Origin: Diphasiastrum complanatum
Taxonomy: Eukaryota > Streptophyta > Lycopodiopsida > Lycopodiales > Lycopodiaceae
Reading direction: 5' to 3'
DNA length: 64,000 nt
Assembly: GCA_029204225.1 (NCBI GenBank)
Contig: CM055111.1
Span: forward strand, 14,527,011-14,591,010
Below are positions 26,778-39,358 of the stretch, one piece after another. The translations under genes and the position numbers were made by a program. Below the pieces are notes generated by a model. That model saw only the letters and a program-made list of their open reading frames with translations, was not told the DNA's origin and searched no databases. Position 1 is the stretch's first letter; each line of letters starts with the position of its first letter.

Positions 26778-27677
26778 CCAAAGGAAGCTGCTGGATTTGC
26801 ACAGAGAGTAAGCTGTTTGATTTTGTTTTTATTGAGACTTGTGTATAATTTCAAGGAGTATTGCGAAAGAGCGGGCCATAAAATTTCAGTTGCTAGCTAC
26901 AGCAACTTGATTGGTATGCAGATACTTTTATGATAAGCAATGATGGGCAATATTGAAAGAAGCACGTTTACATTCTCAAAGGGAAGCGTAGGGAGACTTG
27001 TTTACAAGGGTTATTGCATAAGAGCAGGCCATAAAATCTCAGTTGCTAGCTACAGCAACTTGATTGGTATGCGGATACTTTTATGATAAGCAATTATGGC
27101 AATATTGAAAGAAGCACGTTTACATTCTCAAAGAGAAGCTGCGAGATTTACAGAGAATAAGTCATGTACTTTTGCTGATAGGAAGACGTGTGCTTAGTTT
27201 GAAGGTTTATTGCAAAGGAACTGGCCATAAGTTTTTAGTTGCAAGCTCCAGCGACTTGATTATTGTGCATATACTTTTATGAAAAGCAACGATGGCAATA
27301 TTGAAGGCAGCAGGTTTACGTTCTCGATGGAAAGCTGCAAGGTATACACAGATTAAGTTATGTAGTTTTGCTGATGGGGAGACTTGTGCATCAACTCAAG
27401 GATTTTTGCAAAAGAGCAGGCCATAAATTCTTAGTTGCTAGCTACAGCAATTTTATTGTTATGTAGATACCTTTTTGAAAAGCAATGATGGCAACATTGA
27501 AGGCAGCAGGTTTACAATCTCAGACGGAAGCTGTACATGGAAAAAATTAAATAATTTTGCTGCTAGCTATAGACTTGTGCATATTTCAAGGGTCCTTTCA
27601 AAAGAGCAGGCCATAAATTCTTAGCTGCTAGCTGCAGCAATTTAAATATTATGCGGATACTTTGATGAAAAGCAATA
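26778..27677 (+). repeat. Tandem array repeating the start region of the downstream gene
   Basis: About five degenerate units, 150-196 bp each, run straight into the first exon at 27678. Each holds GAAGCTGC..GATTTACAGAGA, AGAGCAGGCCATAAA, TTGCTAGCTACAGCAA, GCGGATACTTTTATGA and a copy of ATGGCAATATTGAAGGCAGC. ATG positions are 26943, 27096, 27292, 27488 and the real one at 27678. The upstream copies would read short peptides (MAILKEARLHSQ, MAILKAAGLRSR, MATLKAAGLQSQ) of about 20-45 residues before a stop. The first unit lacks the coding head at its left end. They arose by tandem duplication of the 5' UTR plus start codon. They could act as upstream ORFs or alternative promoters, or be inert. 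Confidence 0.88.
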
Positions 27678-28063
27678 ATGGCAATATTGAAGGCAGCCGG
27701 TTTACATTCTGAATCTGCTTTCGCACATAGTTTGATGAACGGGATGCCGCCTGCTGTATTATCAAGCCTTTTCTTTCAGCATTCACATAATCCATGTATG
27801 TTTACTTTCTCGGTTCCATCGATTGGTTGCTGCAAGTTAGCACTTGTCTGGAGATTCAATGGAAGCCGTGGCTGTGGCAGTCAGAGGCCTATTGTGCGAG
27901 GCAGGTGGCCAAGTACTGTTTTGCACGCCTCGGCTGATGGAAGTTCAAAGAAGCTCAATGGCAATGGTGCGGCCTTGGTAGAAGTGACAGAAGGTAATAT
28001 AATGGAAATTTCTGGAGGAAATATGCAGACAGCCGAGCAGGGGTCTTCTATTGTGGCTCGAAG
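27678..28063 (+). CDS. First exon of a probably plastid-targeted protein
   Basis: Open from ATG to a GT donor (CGAAG|GTACTT) for 128 codons plus two bases. Residues 1-85 are rich in Ser, Ala, Arg and hydrophobics with few acids, and end near VLHASADGSS, the look of a chloroplast transit peptide with a cleavage site. After that it turns acidic and low in structure (LVEVTEGNIMEISGG). Frame continues to 28220 without a stop but loses character after the donor. The phase left (two bases) matches the exon at 43210, whose first base completes the codon, so it may be exon 1 of the coiled-coil gene. Function is not recognised. The start at 27678 was chosen because the frame stays open and the peptide is favourable; upstream ATGs belong to the array. 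Confidence 0.6.
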
Positions 28064-29129
28064 GTACTTTGAATCCCCACAAATCAAGAGTCTGAGTGCT
28101 TGTCCTAGTTTGACTCAGTTTCACACGTTTTGCCTTGAAAGGAGCCTCGTGATTATTATAGCAGCTGGCTCGTTTTTCATTCATGTAGAAACACTCAGTG
28201 TAAAACGTCACACACTTTGACAAACGAGAGGTTTTCACAAAAAAGCCTGAGATAGTTCAAGCCTCAATGATGATGTAGCTATATTATTCATTCCGTATTC
28301 GATGATGGTGCATTTTAGAAATTCAGAATCTTATTGCGGGTAGTAAAAACTTATCACGTCTATTTCAGTCTGTTCAGAAAACTTTTTGGAGGGCCCTAAT
28401 GACATCAATGTAAGCCTTAACTTAATTCACCTCCTGGAAAAGTCATTATCTTCTGATTGGGTACTGCAAATCTGCATGTTTGATTCCTATTCACCATCGG
28501 AAATAGAAGCAGTTTTGGTCATCTCAAAGTTTGGAGGTACTGATATTGTATATTCGTGAGCCACGATGCAGACCCTCGGATGCCGGCTTCCCATACAGTC
28601 ATTTTAAATATTGGGAAGTCTGAGCTTGTTTCGTATGGTGGCAAAAATCATCAAAACGTGTGATCACCATGCCATGCAAAAGGACCAGAATCACCAAAGA
28701 AAATCTTCTGTGTAAAAGATATAAGTAATTTATGATATAAAACCTCTGCTACATATGATGACATCCCATGCCAACCTGATAGATTATGAGTGCCACTTGA
28801 ATGTAGCAGTAGATGACACGATACCCACAAAGAAACTCCAAGCCATTATTGCTTAGTTGAAACTGGCTTTGAAGATGTACATAGAGCTCAAGGAATGGAT
28901 GTCAGGCTATGACTGCATACTAGGTAGTTAGCTGAAATTTGCGTGGAGGCCAACCTAAGCATGTTGACCGTGCTTAGCACATAATACTATTAATAGACCG
29001 CTACAAACATACATTCATATTTGAAGCCTTGTGACCTTCTTTATATTAGAAACGAGTCAGATGTACGAATGTAGAACTTAAACACTTTGCAATCATGGAT
29101 ATGGACCCTCCGTAGGACTGCAAAGCTCA
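28064..29129. other. Probable intron/intergenic, nothing recognised
   Basis: No exon could be joined in phase to the exon ending at 28063. A possible 28374-28412 exon leads to a stop in the required frame. No repeat ends were recognised. Confidence 0.5.
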
Positions 29130-29470
29130 TCCATATGTGGGTCTACTAGGGTTGCTTATGATCAAAAAGGTCATCCACATGCGGGATAGGAATCTGGTTA
29201 TGAATGGCGAGTTTATTAAGAGCATGATAGTCAAGGCAAAATCGTTTAATGCCATCTTTTTGATCAACAAGGAGAACAGTGGCACCAAAGGGACTATGAC
29301 CAGGGACAATAAGACCGTGTTGTAATGGGCTTAGACTTTGCGTTCAACCTCGGCTCACTTAGAGATAGACATGTGATAAGGAGCATGAGAGGGAGGTGAA
29401 GAACCAAGAATCAAAGCAATATGGTGGGTCATGTCTTGACAAGCTGGAAGGAAGAAACTAGTAGCCGTGG
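29130..29470 (-). mobile_element. Gypsy reverse-transcriptase fragment, fossil
   Basis: On the minus strand the stretch carries the early reverse-transcriptase words of Ty3/Gypsy elements: VDQKDG, then CLDYHALN and the P-x-VDDLF block. It is a short, old, broken fragment that abuts the Copia fossil on the right. No LTR was found. Confidence 0.7.
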
Positions 29471-32400
29471 AAATTCAATATGAACGTGCTGATGGCCAAG
29501 GAACTTTGGGAAATAGTCATTGGTGTCGAACTACTTCCCAGTGCTGATGAGCAAGCTAAATTCAAATGGAAGCATAGAGTTGGTAAGGCTTTTTGTCTTA
29601 ATCATCTTGAATGTATCAGACACACAAATTGGCCACATCAAACAAGACCAATCTTACAAGGAAGCTTGGGATATTCTCAGCACACGGTATGAAGTGAGGG
29701 ATGTCACTTCAAAGTTGCATCTGAGGAGGAAGTTCTTCTCTTTCATAATGTCAGAAGGTGATTCTATCCAGAATCACATAAATCAATTCAAGACTCTACT
29801 AGAGCAGATGGCAGCCATAGGTTTATTCATCGAAGATTCGGATGCTATCATGACCTTATTGTCTAGCTTGCCACCCTCTTATGAAAGCTCGGTGATTCTT
29901 GATAAGACAAATAGAGTCCTTGCACTTTGATAAGACAAAAGACAAGGATATCTATATAGGCTTACTCATTGCTACTGTGTGACTGACCGTGCTTTAAACA
30001 ACTTAGTCTTGATCAATAAAGAATCAATTTGGCATTATAGACTCGGGCATTTGAATCATGTATCTATTTCTATTATGTCTAAGTGTTCTTTAGTTCTTGA
30101 TCTTGATTACCGAAGTAGGAACTTCGATCCTCCAGTCTGCCAAAGTTGTATTGTAGGAAAGCAAACCAGAAGACCTTTTAAATTAAATCAAGAGCATGTA
30201 TCTAGAAATCGATTAGACATTATTCATTCAAATATATGTGGCCCAATGCAAACACCATCATTTTTTGGTGCTAAATTCCTTTTTACATTTATTGATGACT
30301 ATTCAAGAAGAGTTGCTGTATATTTCATGAAGCACAAATTTGAAGCCGTTGACGTTTTGAAAGTATGCAAAGAGCATGCTGAGCTGCAGATAGGAAGAAA
30401 GATCAAAGCTCTAAGGACTAGCAATGATGGTGAATACATATCCAATGCATTTAAGGAGGATTGTTCGATTATTGGGATTGAACAACAACTTACTGCTTCC
30501 TACTCTCCATAGTCCAACAGACTTGCTGAAAGGAAGAATAGAACCTTGGTTGAATCCACCAAATGCATGCTTGCTCATGCATCATTACCTAAATTCTTTT
30601 GGCAGCGGGCTGTTTTCATAACAACTTATCTGCAGAATCCATCTTCAGCCAAAGGTTTATCTAACATTAAGACTCCTTATGAAGTTTGGATAGGATCCAA
30701 GCCTTCATTAAAGCATCGAAAAGTTTTTGGATGTACTGCCTATTTTCATGTTCCTAAAGATACCAGAAAGAAATTGGATGATAATTCTGTAAATTCAATC
30801 TTTGTTGGTTATTCTTCTTTAAATAGAATGTCTAAGTTGTATGATCCGCTACATGTAAAATTTTCACTAGCAGAGAGATGTTATCTTTCTTAAAGATCAG
30901 CTTATTGACTTAAAGGGCAAGAACAAAATATGGGTGATGTTCCTACTTAGAATACTGATGAATATCGAAATCTAATGTCGATTCCTTAAAGTAGCCAGCT
31001 TATTCAAAGTGATTCAGAAGAAGAACGAGAAGCTGCAACCCAGGAGCAGCCAACCCAACATCGAAATTTATTGCCAGAAGCACCTCCTAGAAGGTCTACA
31101 AGAATTCGAACACAGCCTGTGATGAGTTTGCTCATTATCTTTCACAGGAGCTAACCACAATTGATGAAGCACTCACGTAGGCTGATTCCGACCTTTGGAA
31201 GGAAGCCATGGGTAAAGAATATAACTCTTTGATTAAGAACAATACATGGACTGTCACTGAGTTTCTTGCAGATAGAAAGGGAATTGACTGCAAATGAATA
31301 TTCAAGGTCAAGTACAAGGCAGATGGCAACATTGACAGAAGGAAGGCTCGACTGGTGGCAAGGGGATTTTGCCAAATCCCCAATATTGATTATTTTGAGA
31401 CTTTCAGCCTAGTGGCACTCGTCAATCAAATTGCTACTATCATATGCTGTTGTAGCCAACCTTGAGGTACATCAATTAGATGTATAAACGACATTTCTCA
31501 ATGGAGGTATTGAAGAAAACATTTACATGATCCAGCCAGAGGGTTATGTACTTAATGGCAAAAAGGATCATGTCTGCAAACTCCACAAGGCTTTATATGG
31601 CTTGAAGCAATCTTCAAGGGCATGGTTTCAGAGGATCAATTTATTCCTTATTCAACAAGGATTCACACCAAGCTCTACAAATTGCAATGTCTACTTCAAG
31701 GCTATTGAAGACTCCTTTATAATCATCATAGTGTATGTGGATGATACTTTGCTATTCAGCAATAATACCAATCAAATAAAAGATGCCAAAAGAATGCTGT
31801 CTCAAGAATTCGAAATGACAGACCTAGGAGAAGCTCACTACTGTCTCGAGATTCAGATTCACAAAGACAAAAAGAAGAAGCTCCCCTATATTACTCAGCA
31901 GAGGTATGTTTTCAATATGCTTTCAAAATTCAATTTCATGAATTGCAAGCTTGTACATTCTCCTATGGATCCAGGTCTCAAGTTATCCAAAGAGCAATGC
32001 CCTCAAACCAATGAGGAGAAGGAGCAAATGAAGGGATATCTATTTCAATCAATACTCGGATCCCTGATGTATGCGATGATTTATATGAGGCTAGACCTTG
32101 CATACGCAGTCAATTCTTTGAGCTAGTTCATAGCAATTCCTGGAATGATCCATTGGAGAGCTCTACTCAAAGTCATAAGGTATGTACGAGCCACTATGGA
32201 CCTTGGTTACACCTTGTTTCGAACCGGCCGATTCAAACCGATTTTTCCGGTTCGAACCGGTAGGCCAAGTTTGAATCGGAAAATAGTTCGAATGGAAATT
32301 TTTTTTTTCCAAAACGTTTTTTTTTGGCTTTTTGGTTTGGTTTGGTTTGGTTTTTTTTTTAAAATCCGGTTCAAACCGACTCCGAATGGTTCGAACCGCG

Positions 32401-32870
32401 GTTCGATGCAACTATGCTATGGACCTATGCATCTGCTACGGTGAAATCGACTCAGATAAGATCCTTACTCTGCATGGATACATAGATGCAAGTTGGGCAT
32501 GTGATATTGATACGAGAAAATCCACATCTAGATTTGTATTCCTCCTCAACAACGGTCCAATTTCCTGGAATAGTCGTAAACAAACCGCCATCGCACTGTC
32601 CTCAACAGAGTCAGAGTACATTGTAGCTTCACACGCTACCAAGGTCTGGTTGAGAAATTTACTGTCTGACATTGGCCTCAGACAATCTGCTCCAACAACT
32701 ATTTCCTGCAAAAGTGCGCTATCTATTGCGGAAGTGTGCTGCACAATGCGCCAGATTACTGGAACTAATACGAACCACAGGCAATGCAACAATCAATCAA
32801 ACAAGAATGGATACAACGCAAAAATCACTGTTGGAAGAACATAATATCTTTTGCATTTTCTTCTCTTAGA
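29470..32870 (+). mobile_element. Copia LTR retrotransposon, fossil (B), with a nested insertion
   Basis: Parts in order: gag (about 29500-29930), GAG-pre-integrase and integrase (about 29980-30900, with H-x3-H and C-x2-C knuckle residues near 30040-30150), reverse transcriptase (about 31290-31990, with YVDDTLLF) and RNase H (about 32430-32720, with SSTESEY). It is dead, with more than five breaks, and related to the copy at 19.56 kb. A 213-bp unit is inserted at 32204-32416. LTRs were not identified. Decay is similar to fossil A, so the age is probably similar. Confidence 0.9.
32204..32416. mobile_element. 213-bp non-autonomous insertion made of GGTTCGAACC words (MITE-like)
   Basis: It sits in the RNase H part of Copia fossil B, flanked by identical CTATGGACCT at 32194-32203 and 32417-32426. 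The related copy at 22.94 kb shows the uninterrupted site. Inside, TTCGAACCGG, GGTTCGAACCGG, GGTTCAAACCG, GGTTCGAACCGCGGTTCG and poly-T/TTTGG runs alternate. The ends are roughly inverted (start near TGGTTACACC, end TGCAACTA). It resembles hAT-type MITEs with subterminal repeats; no transposase is present. Confidence 0.75.
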
Positions 32871-33029
32871 GTGAGTCGGAAGTGCAACGCAAAATAGCGG
32901 CCTGACTCTCCTCTTACAATTCTGGTGTTGTTCACTGACAAAGTTCTCATCATATTTGTTTTGATTTCTGGTCTATACTTATGTTCTGCCAGAAGGGATT
33001 AAAAGATAATTTAACTAATCACTAGTCAA

Positions 33030-33177
33030 CATGACACATGTCATATGCTCACTGGGACACTTGGTCCAGTGAGTGAGTGACATGTTAGGGTTGACCGGTC
33101 AAACATGACACGTGTCAGATGCCTACTGGGACATTTGGTCCAATGGATGAGTGACACATGTCAGCCTACTCACTTGC
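33030..33177. repeat. Two-unit tandem repeat, period 74 bp
   Basis: Two units beginning CATGACAC(A/G)TGTCA.ATG and continuing CACTGGGACA.TTGGTCCA. Each unit contains the palindrome TGACACATGTCA or TGACACGTGTCA. It lies just upstream of the Gypsy 5' LTR. Confidence 0.85.
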
Positions 33178-33205
33178 CTATGCGTCAGGGTATTGCCAAG
33201 TGGCA

Positions 33206-36200
33206 AGTGTCGACTGTGCATGGAGTTGGCCGTGTGTCGAGATTTAGGAAGGGTCAGGGTTAAGGGGTGCTTGAGGATTTTGGATAAGTGAGCCTAGAGA
33301 CAGGCATTCCTCATCATAATCTATGCAGCAAAGGCTGGGAGGAGGCAAGGCAGCCAGCTCCATCTTGTGTTAGAAGTAATTTGATGCTTGTATATTCAGG
33401 AAATTAGCAAGGTTTGAAGAGAAGATCAGAGAGGGAGTCTGACATTTGGTATCAGAGCAAGGATTTGCAAGTTTTGGAAGCTTGGGACAGCAAAAAACAA
33501 AAACGTTCTTGAGAGAGACAGGGTAGTTTTTTGCTCATAACTTTTGATTGAGCTCAGATGGCTATGGGATCTGTTGCAAACTGTTCCTAATGCCAAGGCA
33601 CAATAGATTAGTCATAGAAACCAACCCCAGCAGCGAAATCCAAGCGATTTTGAGAATTATCTTGTAGCTGGTGGGCGCTGGCAGGCTGAAGAGTTTTTCT
33701 TCTTAACTTTCCGCTCGGTTCTTGGATCATCCATAAATTCTGGGAGTCTTCTAGGCAGACCTCAAGGGCTGTTGTATGCAATTTACAGCAAAGAAAACGG
33801 AGTCCAATGGTGTTTTCTCAAAATTTGGTTCTCATACATAGGTGCAAAACCAGCTGAGAAGTAATTGGTGGATGATTGGGCAATCCTAGCCTAAACCGGA
33901 CTGTTAAGGGTTCATTGGAAAGCCAGAAGGAGGGCGACCTACTACAAATTGACCGCTAAGGAAAAGTCCAAGTCACGGAAAAGTTATAGCAATCCAAAGT
34001 TGATCTGATTTTTGGGCCAAAATTGTAATAGATCCTAACACCACAGTAGGGCAAATACTAACTGATCCCCCCAACCTTGCCTACTCCCTGATATAGAGTA
34101 AGCCCCTCCTAGCCCAGTGTGAGGACTGGTAGCATGCAACTGCCAAGTGTCGGCCACGTGGCACTGACGTGGCCGACTGCACGTCGGGACCCAACTGGGG
34201 GCCCTATCCTGCTGACAGGGTCCCTAGGCTGTGTTAGGCCCGCCATAGCTATGGACCGTGCTGGGGCACACTACTCACACTGTCTTGCCCTGTTGGTCAT
34301 GTACGCTGGACACGACCCTGACTGTGGTATCTGACCTATCTGTGTTCTCTAGGGTTCGGCACTGGTTACGAGCTCGTAACAAAAATACAAGGAAAAAAGG
34401 GTTTGAGAGTTGTAAACTCATTTTTGCCAGTAATTTCGACTTCTAAACAAGTGGACAGCCCTCAACATTGCAAATATGGATCCATTAGGAAGTGCAAGCA
34501 CAGAAATCTTGAGAATCGAAGAAGTGGCAGCCAAGGTGGATGCCATGGAGGTGATTTTACAACAAATTCTCGACCAACTAAAGTCGGCTAAATCTCCACA
34601 GGAACCTGAAAGGGTTAGTGGAACGGCTATGGTAGCCGTTGAGCCTGTGACAGTTGAGAAAGAAGCCGAACAACCATCAAAGATGCGGAAATTGCCCACA
34701 ATTAAAGATTTGAAACCGCCAAAATACACAGGAGCAGTTGCAGTATGCAACACCGATGGAGTCGAGAATTGGATTCAGAAGTGGGAAAAGGCTTTTCGGA
34801 TGTGTGGTATTGATGATGATGAACAGAAGATTGCAGAAGCCACATATCGCTTGCAAGAGACGGCACAACGCTGGTGGCGTAAAATTGAGAAGGATAATTT
34901 GGTGCCTGTAACTTGGGATCAGTTCAAGCGGATGTTCGCTGAGAATTGGGTGCCATTAGATGAGAAAAACCAGGCGATGCAAGCATGGTCAAGCCTCAAA
35001 CAAGGCAATGCGTCCGTACAGGAATATGCGGACAAGTGCAGAGAAGCACTGATGCGGACACCAGAAGAAGTGCCAATGTTTTTGCAAGTATTCCAGTTTG
35101 TGGAGGGCTTGCGTGAGAGCCTTAGGCCTTTCGTGAGAAAGGAGCAGGCTCCAAGCCTACAGATGGCCCTATACTATGAGGATGGAAAAAAGGCCAAGGA
35201 GTCTGAGACACCTACTTCAGGAGGGTTTCAGCCTTGGGGGAAAAGAAAGTTTAAAAAATGGAAGGGTCAATCCTCACAAGGGCAAATTCAGAGTGCGAAA
35301 AAGAGTAAAGGTGCGGGTGCCTCAAAAGGCAAAGGGCGGTATGGGATGTCCAATGCCCAAGGGGGCCAGCGCTTTTCTACGCTATCGCCGCAGGACTTGG
35401 AGCGGGCAAAGAAAGAGAACCTTTGCTTTGGCTATCTAGGGCGGCATAGGTGGAAGGAGTGTTCTTGCAATCCCTCATGGACCACCTACAGTTTGCAAGT
35501 TGAGGAGGCAAATCCTATGAAAATTGAGGAATTGAGACAAGAAGAACCTCCTGATGTTCCACGGTTAACAAACGTGTCGGTGATTCGGAAGGTGGACTCG
35601 GTTCCTTTGCCACAGTTGTCAAGAGCGGCACAACACGGGTATCAGTTTCCTTGCACTTCTTTGATTGTTATGCGTGGACAGCTGTGTGGTAGAGATGTTT
35701 TGATTCTATTTGACACTGGGTCCTCACATAACGTCATTAACTCCGCTTTGATTAAACGGTTGAGAGTGAGCACACAACCATCCCTGTACCGGTACACAGT
35801 CGAAATGGCTGATGGAAAGGGTGCGGAAGTGTGGGATGCCAAGGTTGTGGGTACGCCTCTAACCATTCAGAGCTATACTGAGGAGTTAGATTTTGAGATT
35901 ACCCGTTTGGCTCGCTTTGATGTGGTGCTTGGAATTTGTTGGCATGTGGCTAAGAAACCCTACATCGCTTGGGATACTCATGTGTATGAGTTCCAGCATG
36001 ATGGTAGGATTCACTCCCTGCGTGGAGAGCCTGATATGCCTCCAGGACCTTTGATCACGGCAACGCAATTGCGTAAGGTTCAGTGTAAGTGCATGTATGT
36101 TTGTTTCTTGTATGATTTGTCTGTTTCTGCTAATGAGTCTGATGTATGTCAAGAACAAACTAACCTTACTAAGAACCTAAATCGCCAAATTAGGGAGGAG

Positions 36201-38968
36201 TTTCTAGATGTGTCCACGAATGAACTTCCATCTATTTTACCCCCTAAGAGAAATGTGGAGCATAGAATCGAGTTAATTCCTAGATCATCTCCTGTTAACA
36301 GACCACCTTATAGAATGAGTCTGAAAGAGGAGGAAGAGGTCAGAAGCATGATTGAGGACTATCTTGCCAAGGGGCCTCGGGCAAGTAAGACCTAGCTTCT
36401 CCCCCTTTGCCTCTCCAATCATTCTGGTACAAAAGAAGGATGGGTCTTGGAGAATGTGTGTGGACTATCGAGGCTTGAACAAGATTACTGTTAAGCATCG
36501 ATATCCTATGCCACGTATAGATGATCTTTTGGATGCCCTCCATGGTGCTACAATGTTTAGCAAAATTGACCCAAAGAGTGGTTACCACCAGGTGAGAGTT
36601 CGAGAAGAGGATGTGCATAAAACTGCCTTCCGGACTCGTTTTGGACACTATGAATTTTTAGTTATGCCCTTTGGATTGACTAACGCCCCTGCAACATTTA
36701 TGATGTTAATGAACGATGTGCTTAGACCGTTTATGGGCAAGTTTGTGGTTAATTTTGTTGATGACATACTTGTTTACAGTTGTGGTGATGCTATGCATGT
36801 TAATCACCTAAGAACTGTGTTATCAACTTTGAGGGAAAATACATTGTTCGCTAATGATAAAAAAAGTGAATTGTTTAAAAAAGAAATAACATATTTGGGT
36901 TTTATAGTGTCAACAAATGGAATAAAACTGGATCCGTAGAAAGTTGCTATTCTTCTTGCCTGGCCTGTTCCTACAGACTTGACGGCACTAAGAAGCTTTC
37001 TAGGGTTGGCTGTGTTTTATCGTAAAGGTGTGGAGAATTATTCACATGTAGCTGCACCATTGACCGATATGTTACAGAAAAATAAATGGAAAGAGTGGAC
37101 GAAAGTTCAGCAGCGAAGTTTCGATGCTTTGAAACAAATTGTGGCTGACTTTGTCACTTTAAAAATTGTTGACCCTCAAAAACCATTTGTCATAGAAACG
37201 GATGCAAGTGACATCGCCATTGGGGCAGTTCTGATGCAAGAGGGTAGCCCTGTGGCCTTTGAAAGCAAGAAGCTCAACCCTGCACAGAAGAATTATCCAA
37301 CTCATGAGAAAGAGTTGTTTGCCATTATCCACGCTTTGAAGGCATGGAGGCATTATTTGTATGGTGCAGAATTCTATGTGTACACCGACCATAACACTTT
37401 GAGATATTTCTGCAACCAGCCGGACCTAAGAGGGCGGCAAGCCAGGTGGGTTGAGTTGATGCAGGAATTTCACATGGAAATTTGGTACAAGAAAGGTGCC
37501 AAAAATGGTGTGGCTGATGCATTATCTCGGATATTGTATCAGATGTCTTTTGTGGTCATAGAAAATGACCTGATTGCTAAGATTAGACAGGCTCAACAAG
37601 AGGATCCTCATTGTCAAGGAATTGTGAGGGAGGCAAATCTTGCGCAAGTAGAATCTCAGGATGAGAGTTCTGGTCTCTTGACTCACACTTACCTTAAATA
37701 TACCATAGAAGATGGTATGATCAGGAGAAATGGCAAACTTCTCATTCCAGCTTGTGAGGAGCTGCGTAGGAAGATTGTCCATTTGTGTCATGGTAGCCCT
37801 AGTACAAGTCATCCTGGTGTGGATAAGACCTATGAGTTGATCTTACGTTTAACCTCGTGGAGTTTTACACCCACTACCTGTGCCAGAAGGAAGATGGGAG
37901 AGTATCTCCATGGATTTTGTCACCAACTTGCCTCGCACGCAGTTGCAGCATGATTCTATCTTGGTCGTAGTTGACAGACTCACGAAATTGGCTCATTTTA
38001 TTCCAATGCGTAAAAAGATTGGTGCGGCTGGAGTAGCTAATTTGTTTATCGAGCATGTGTTCAGACTTCATGAATTACCGTTCTCCATAGTGTCTGACAG
38101 GGATACTCGATTCACTGGAAACTTTTGGACTGCAGTTATGGCCAAACTTGAAGTCCAATTGAGAATGAGCAGTACGGAGCATCCTGAAACGGATGGCCAA
38201 ACTGATAGAGTCAACCAGACCTTAGAGGATGTGCTTAGGGCATTTGTTGGGGATAAGCAAACTCAGTGGGAGAAGTACTTGCCATTGTTGGAGTTTGCTT
38301 ACAATGACAAGAAAAATGTGAGTACTAAGATGAGTCCTTTCGAGCTTAACTATGGATTTAGGCCAGCTAGCCCTGTTACGGTAGGAATTCCTCAGAGAGT
38401 GCCTAGTGCGGCTAATTTTCTAACTCGAATGAATGAAATGCTCGAGTTAGCGAAGGTTAATATTAGGCAAGCGATGGATCGAGCAAAGTCATATGCTGAT
38501 CAACATCGCACGTCTAGAGAGTTTGTGGTAGGAGACATGGTGTTTCTCCAAGTACCCAAGGACTCTAAGACCCTTAAGATGGGCAAATGTTACAAGTCGT
38601 CCCCGCGTTATTGTGGACCCTGGAAAATTGTTAAAAGAATCAGTGATGTTTCTTATAAGTTAGATTTTCTAAAACTTGTAAAGTGCATCCTGTATTTCAT
38701 GTTTCTAGATTGAAACGGGTTTTACATAACGGTGATAACTTGTTGTCAGTTGGCCAGGTGTCGAGATTTAGGAAGGGTCAGGGTTAAGGGGTGCTTGAGG
38801 ATTTTGGATAAGTGAGCCTAGAGAGAGGCATTCCTCATCATAATCTATGCAGCAAAGGCTGGGAGGAGACAAGGCTGCCAGCTCCATCTTGTGTTAGAAG
38901 TAATTTGATGCTTGTATGTCCAAGAAATTAGCAAGGTTTGAAGAGAAGATAAGAGAGGGAGTCTGACA
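33206..38968 (+). mobile_element. Ty3/Gypsy LTR retrotransposon with both LTRs, fossil
   Basis: The 5' LTR (about 33206-33444) and 3' LTR (about 38744-38968) both end GGGAGTCTGACA; the left boundaries are uncertain. Right after the 5' LTR is the primer site TGGTATCAGAGC (33447-33458, initiator-Met tRNA). Parts: gag (34476 to about 35480, with a modified zinc knuckle), protease (FDTGSS near 35710), reverse transcriptase (about 36420-36790, FVDDILVYS), RNase H (about 37180-37530, ETDASD), then an integrase core and GPW module (about 37880-38690). Integrase after RNase H places it in Gypsy. The LTRs differ at about 7 of 211 aligned bases, so it is fairly young. It is broken by a handful of lesions. 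Confidence 0.93.
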
Positions 38969-38974
38969 GAGCAA

Positions 38975-39321
38975 CTGGCTTCTCATGATTCCCTGCTTCT
39001 AGTGGTGCAATCGCATCTTCAGAAGTTGGATACTTCCATTCAAGAACTCAAGAACGAAGTTACAGTTATAAAAAGTGAAGCCTCTTCCCAAATCGCTACT
39101 TCGGCAAAAATCCAGCAACTCGAAAATCAGGTGGAACAACACCATACGGCTGTCCAGGCAATGTGCTAAAGGTTCGTCTCCAATTATCTCTTCACCTCCG
39201 CCTTCACCTTCGCTCATCTCAGCCACGTTTTCTGCTTTGACGGCACTGATCCGTCTTGTGTCCAACTTAGTTGATGTACTTGTTCGTCTTATACGCCTTT
39301 GGCATGGAAAAGATGTTAATA

Positions 39322-39358
<37 letters not shown>

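Noticed and set aside
28374-28412. Second exon of the 27678 gene
   Set aside because: Has splice-like borders but reads a stop in the phase required by the exon ending at 28063.
34119-34446. Small plus-strand frames before the Gypsy gag
   Set aside because: They lie in the untranslated leader between primer site and gag.
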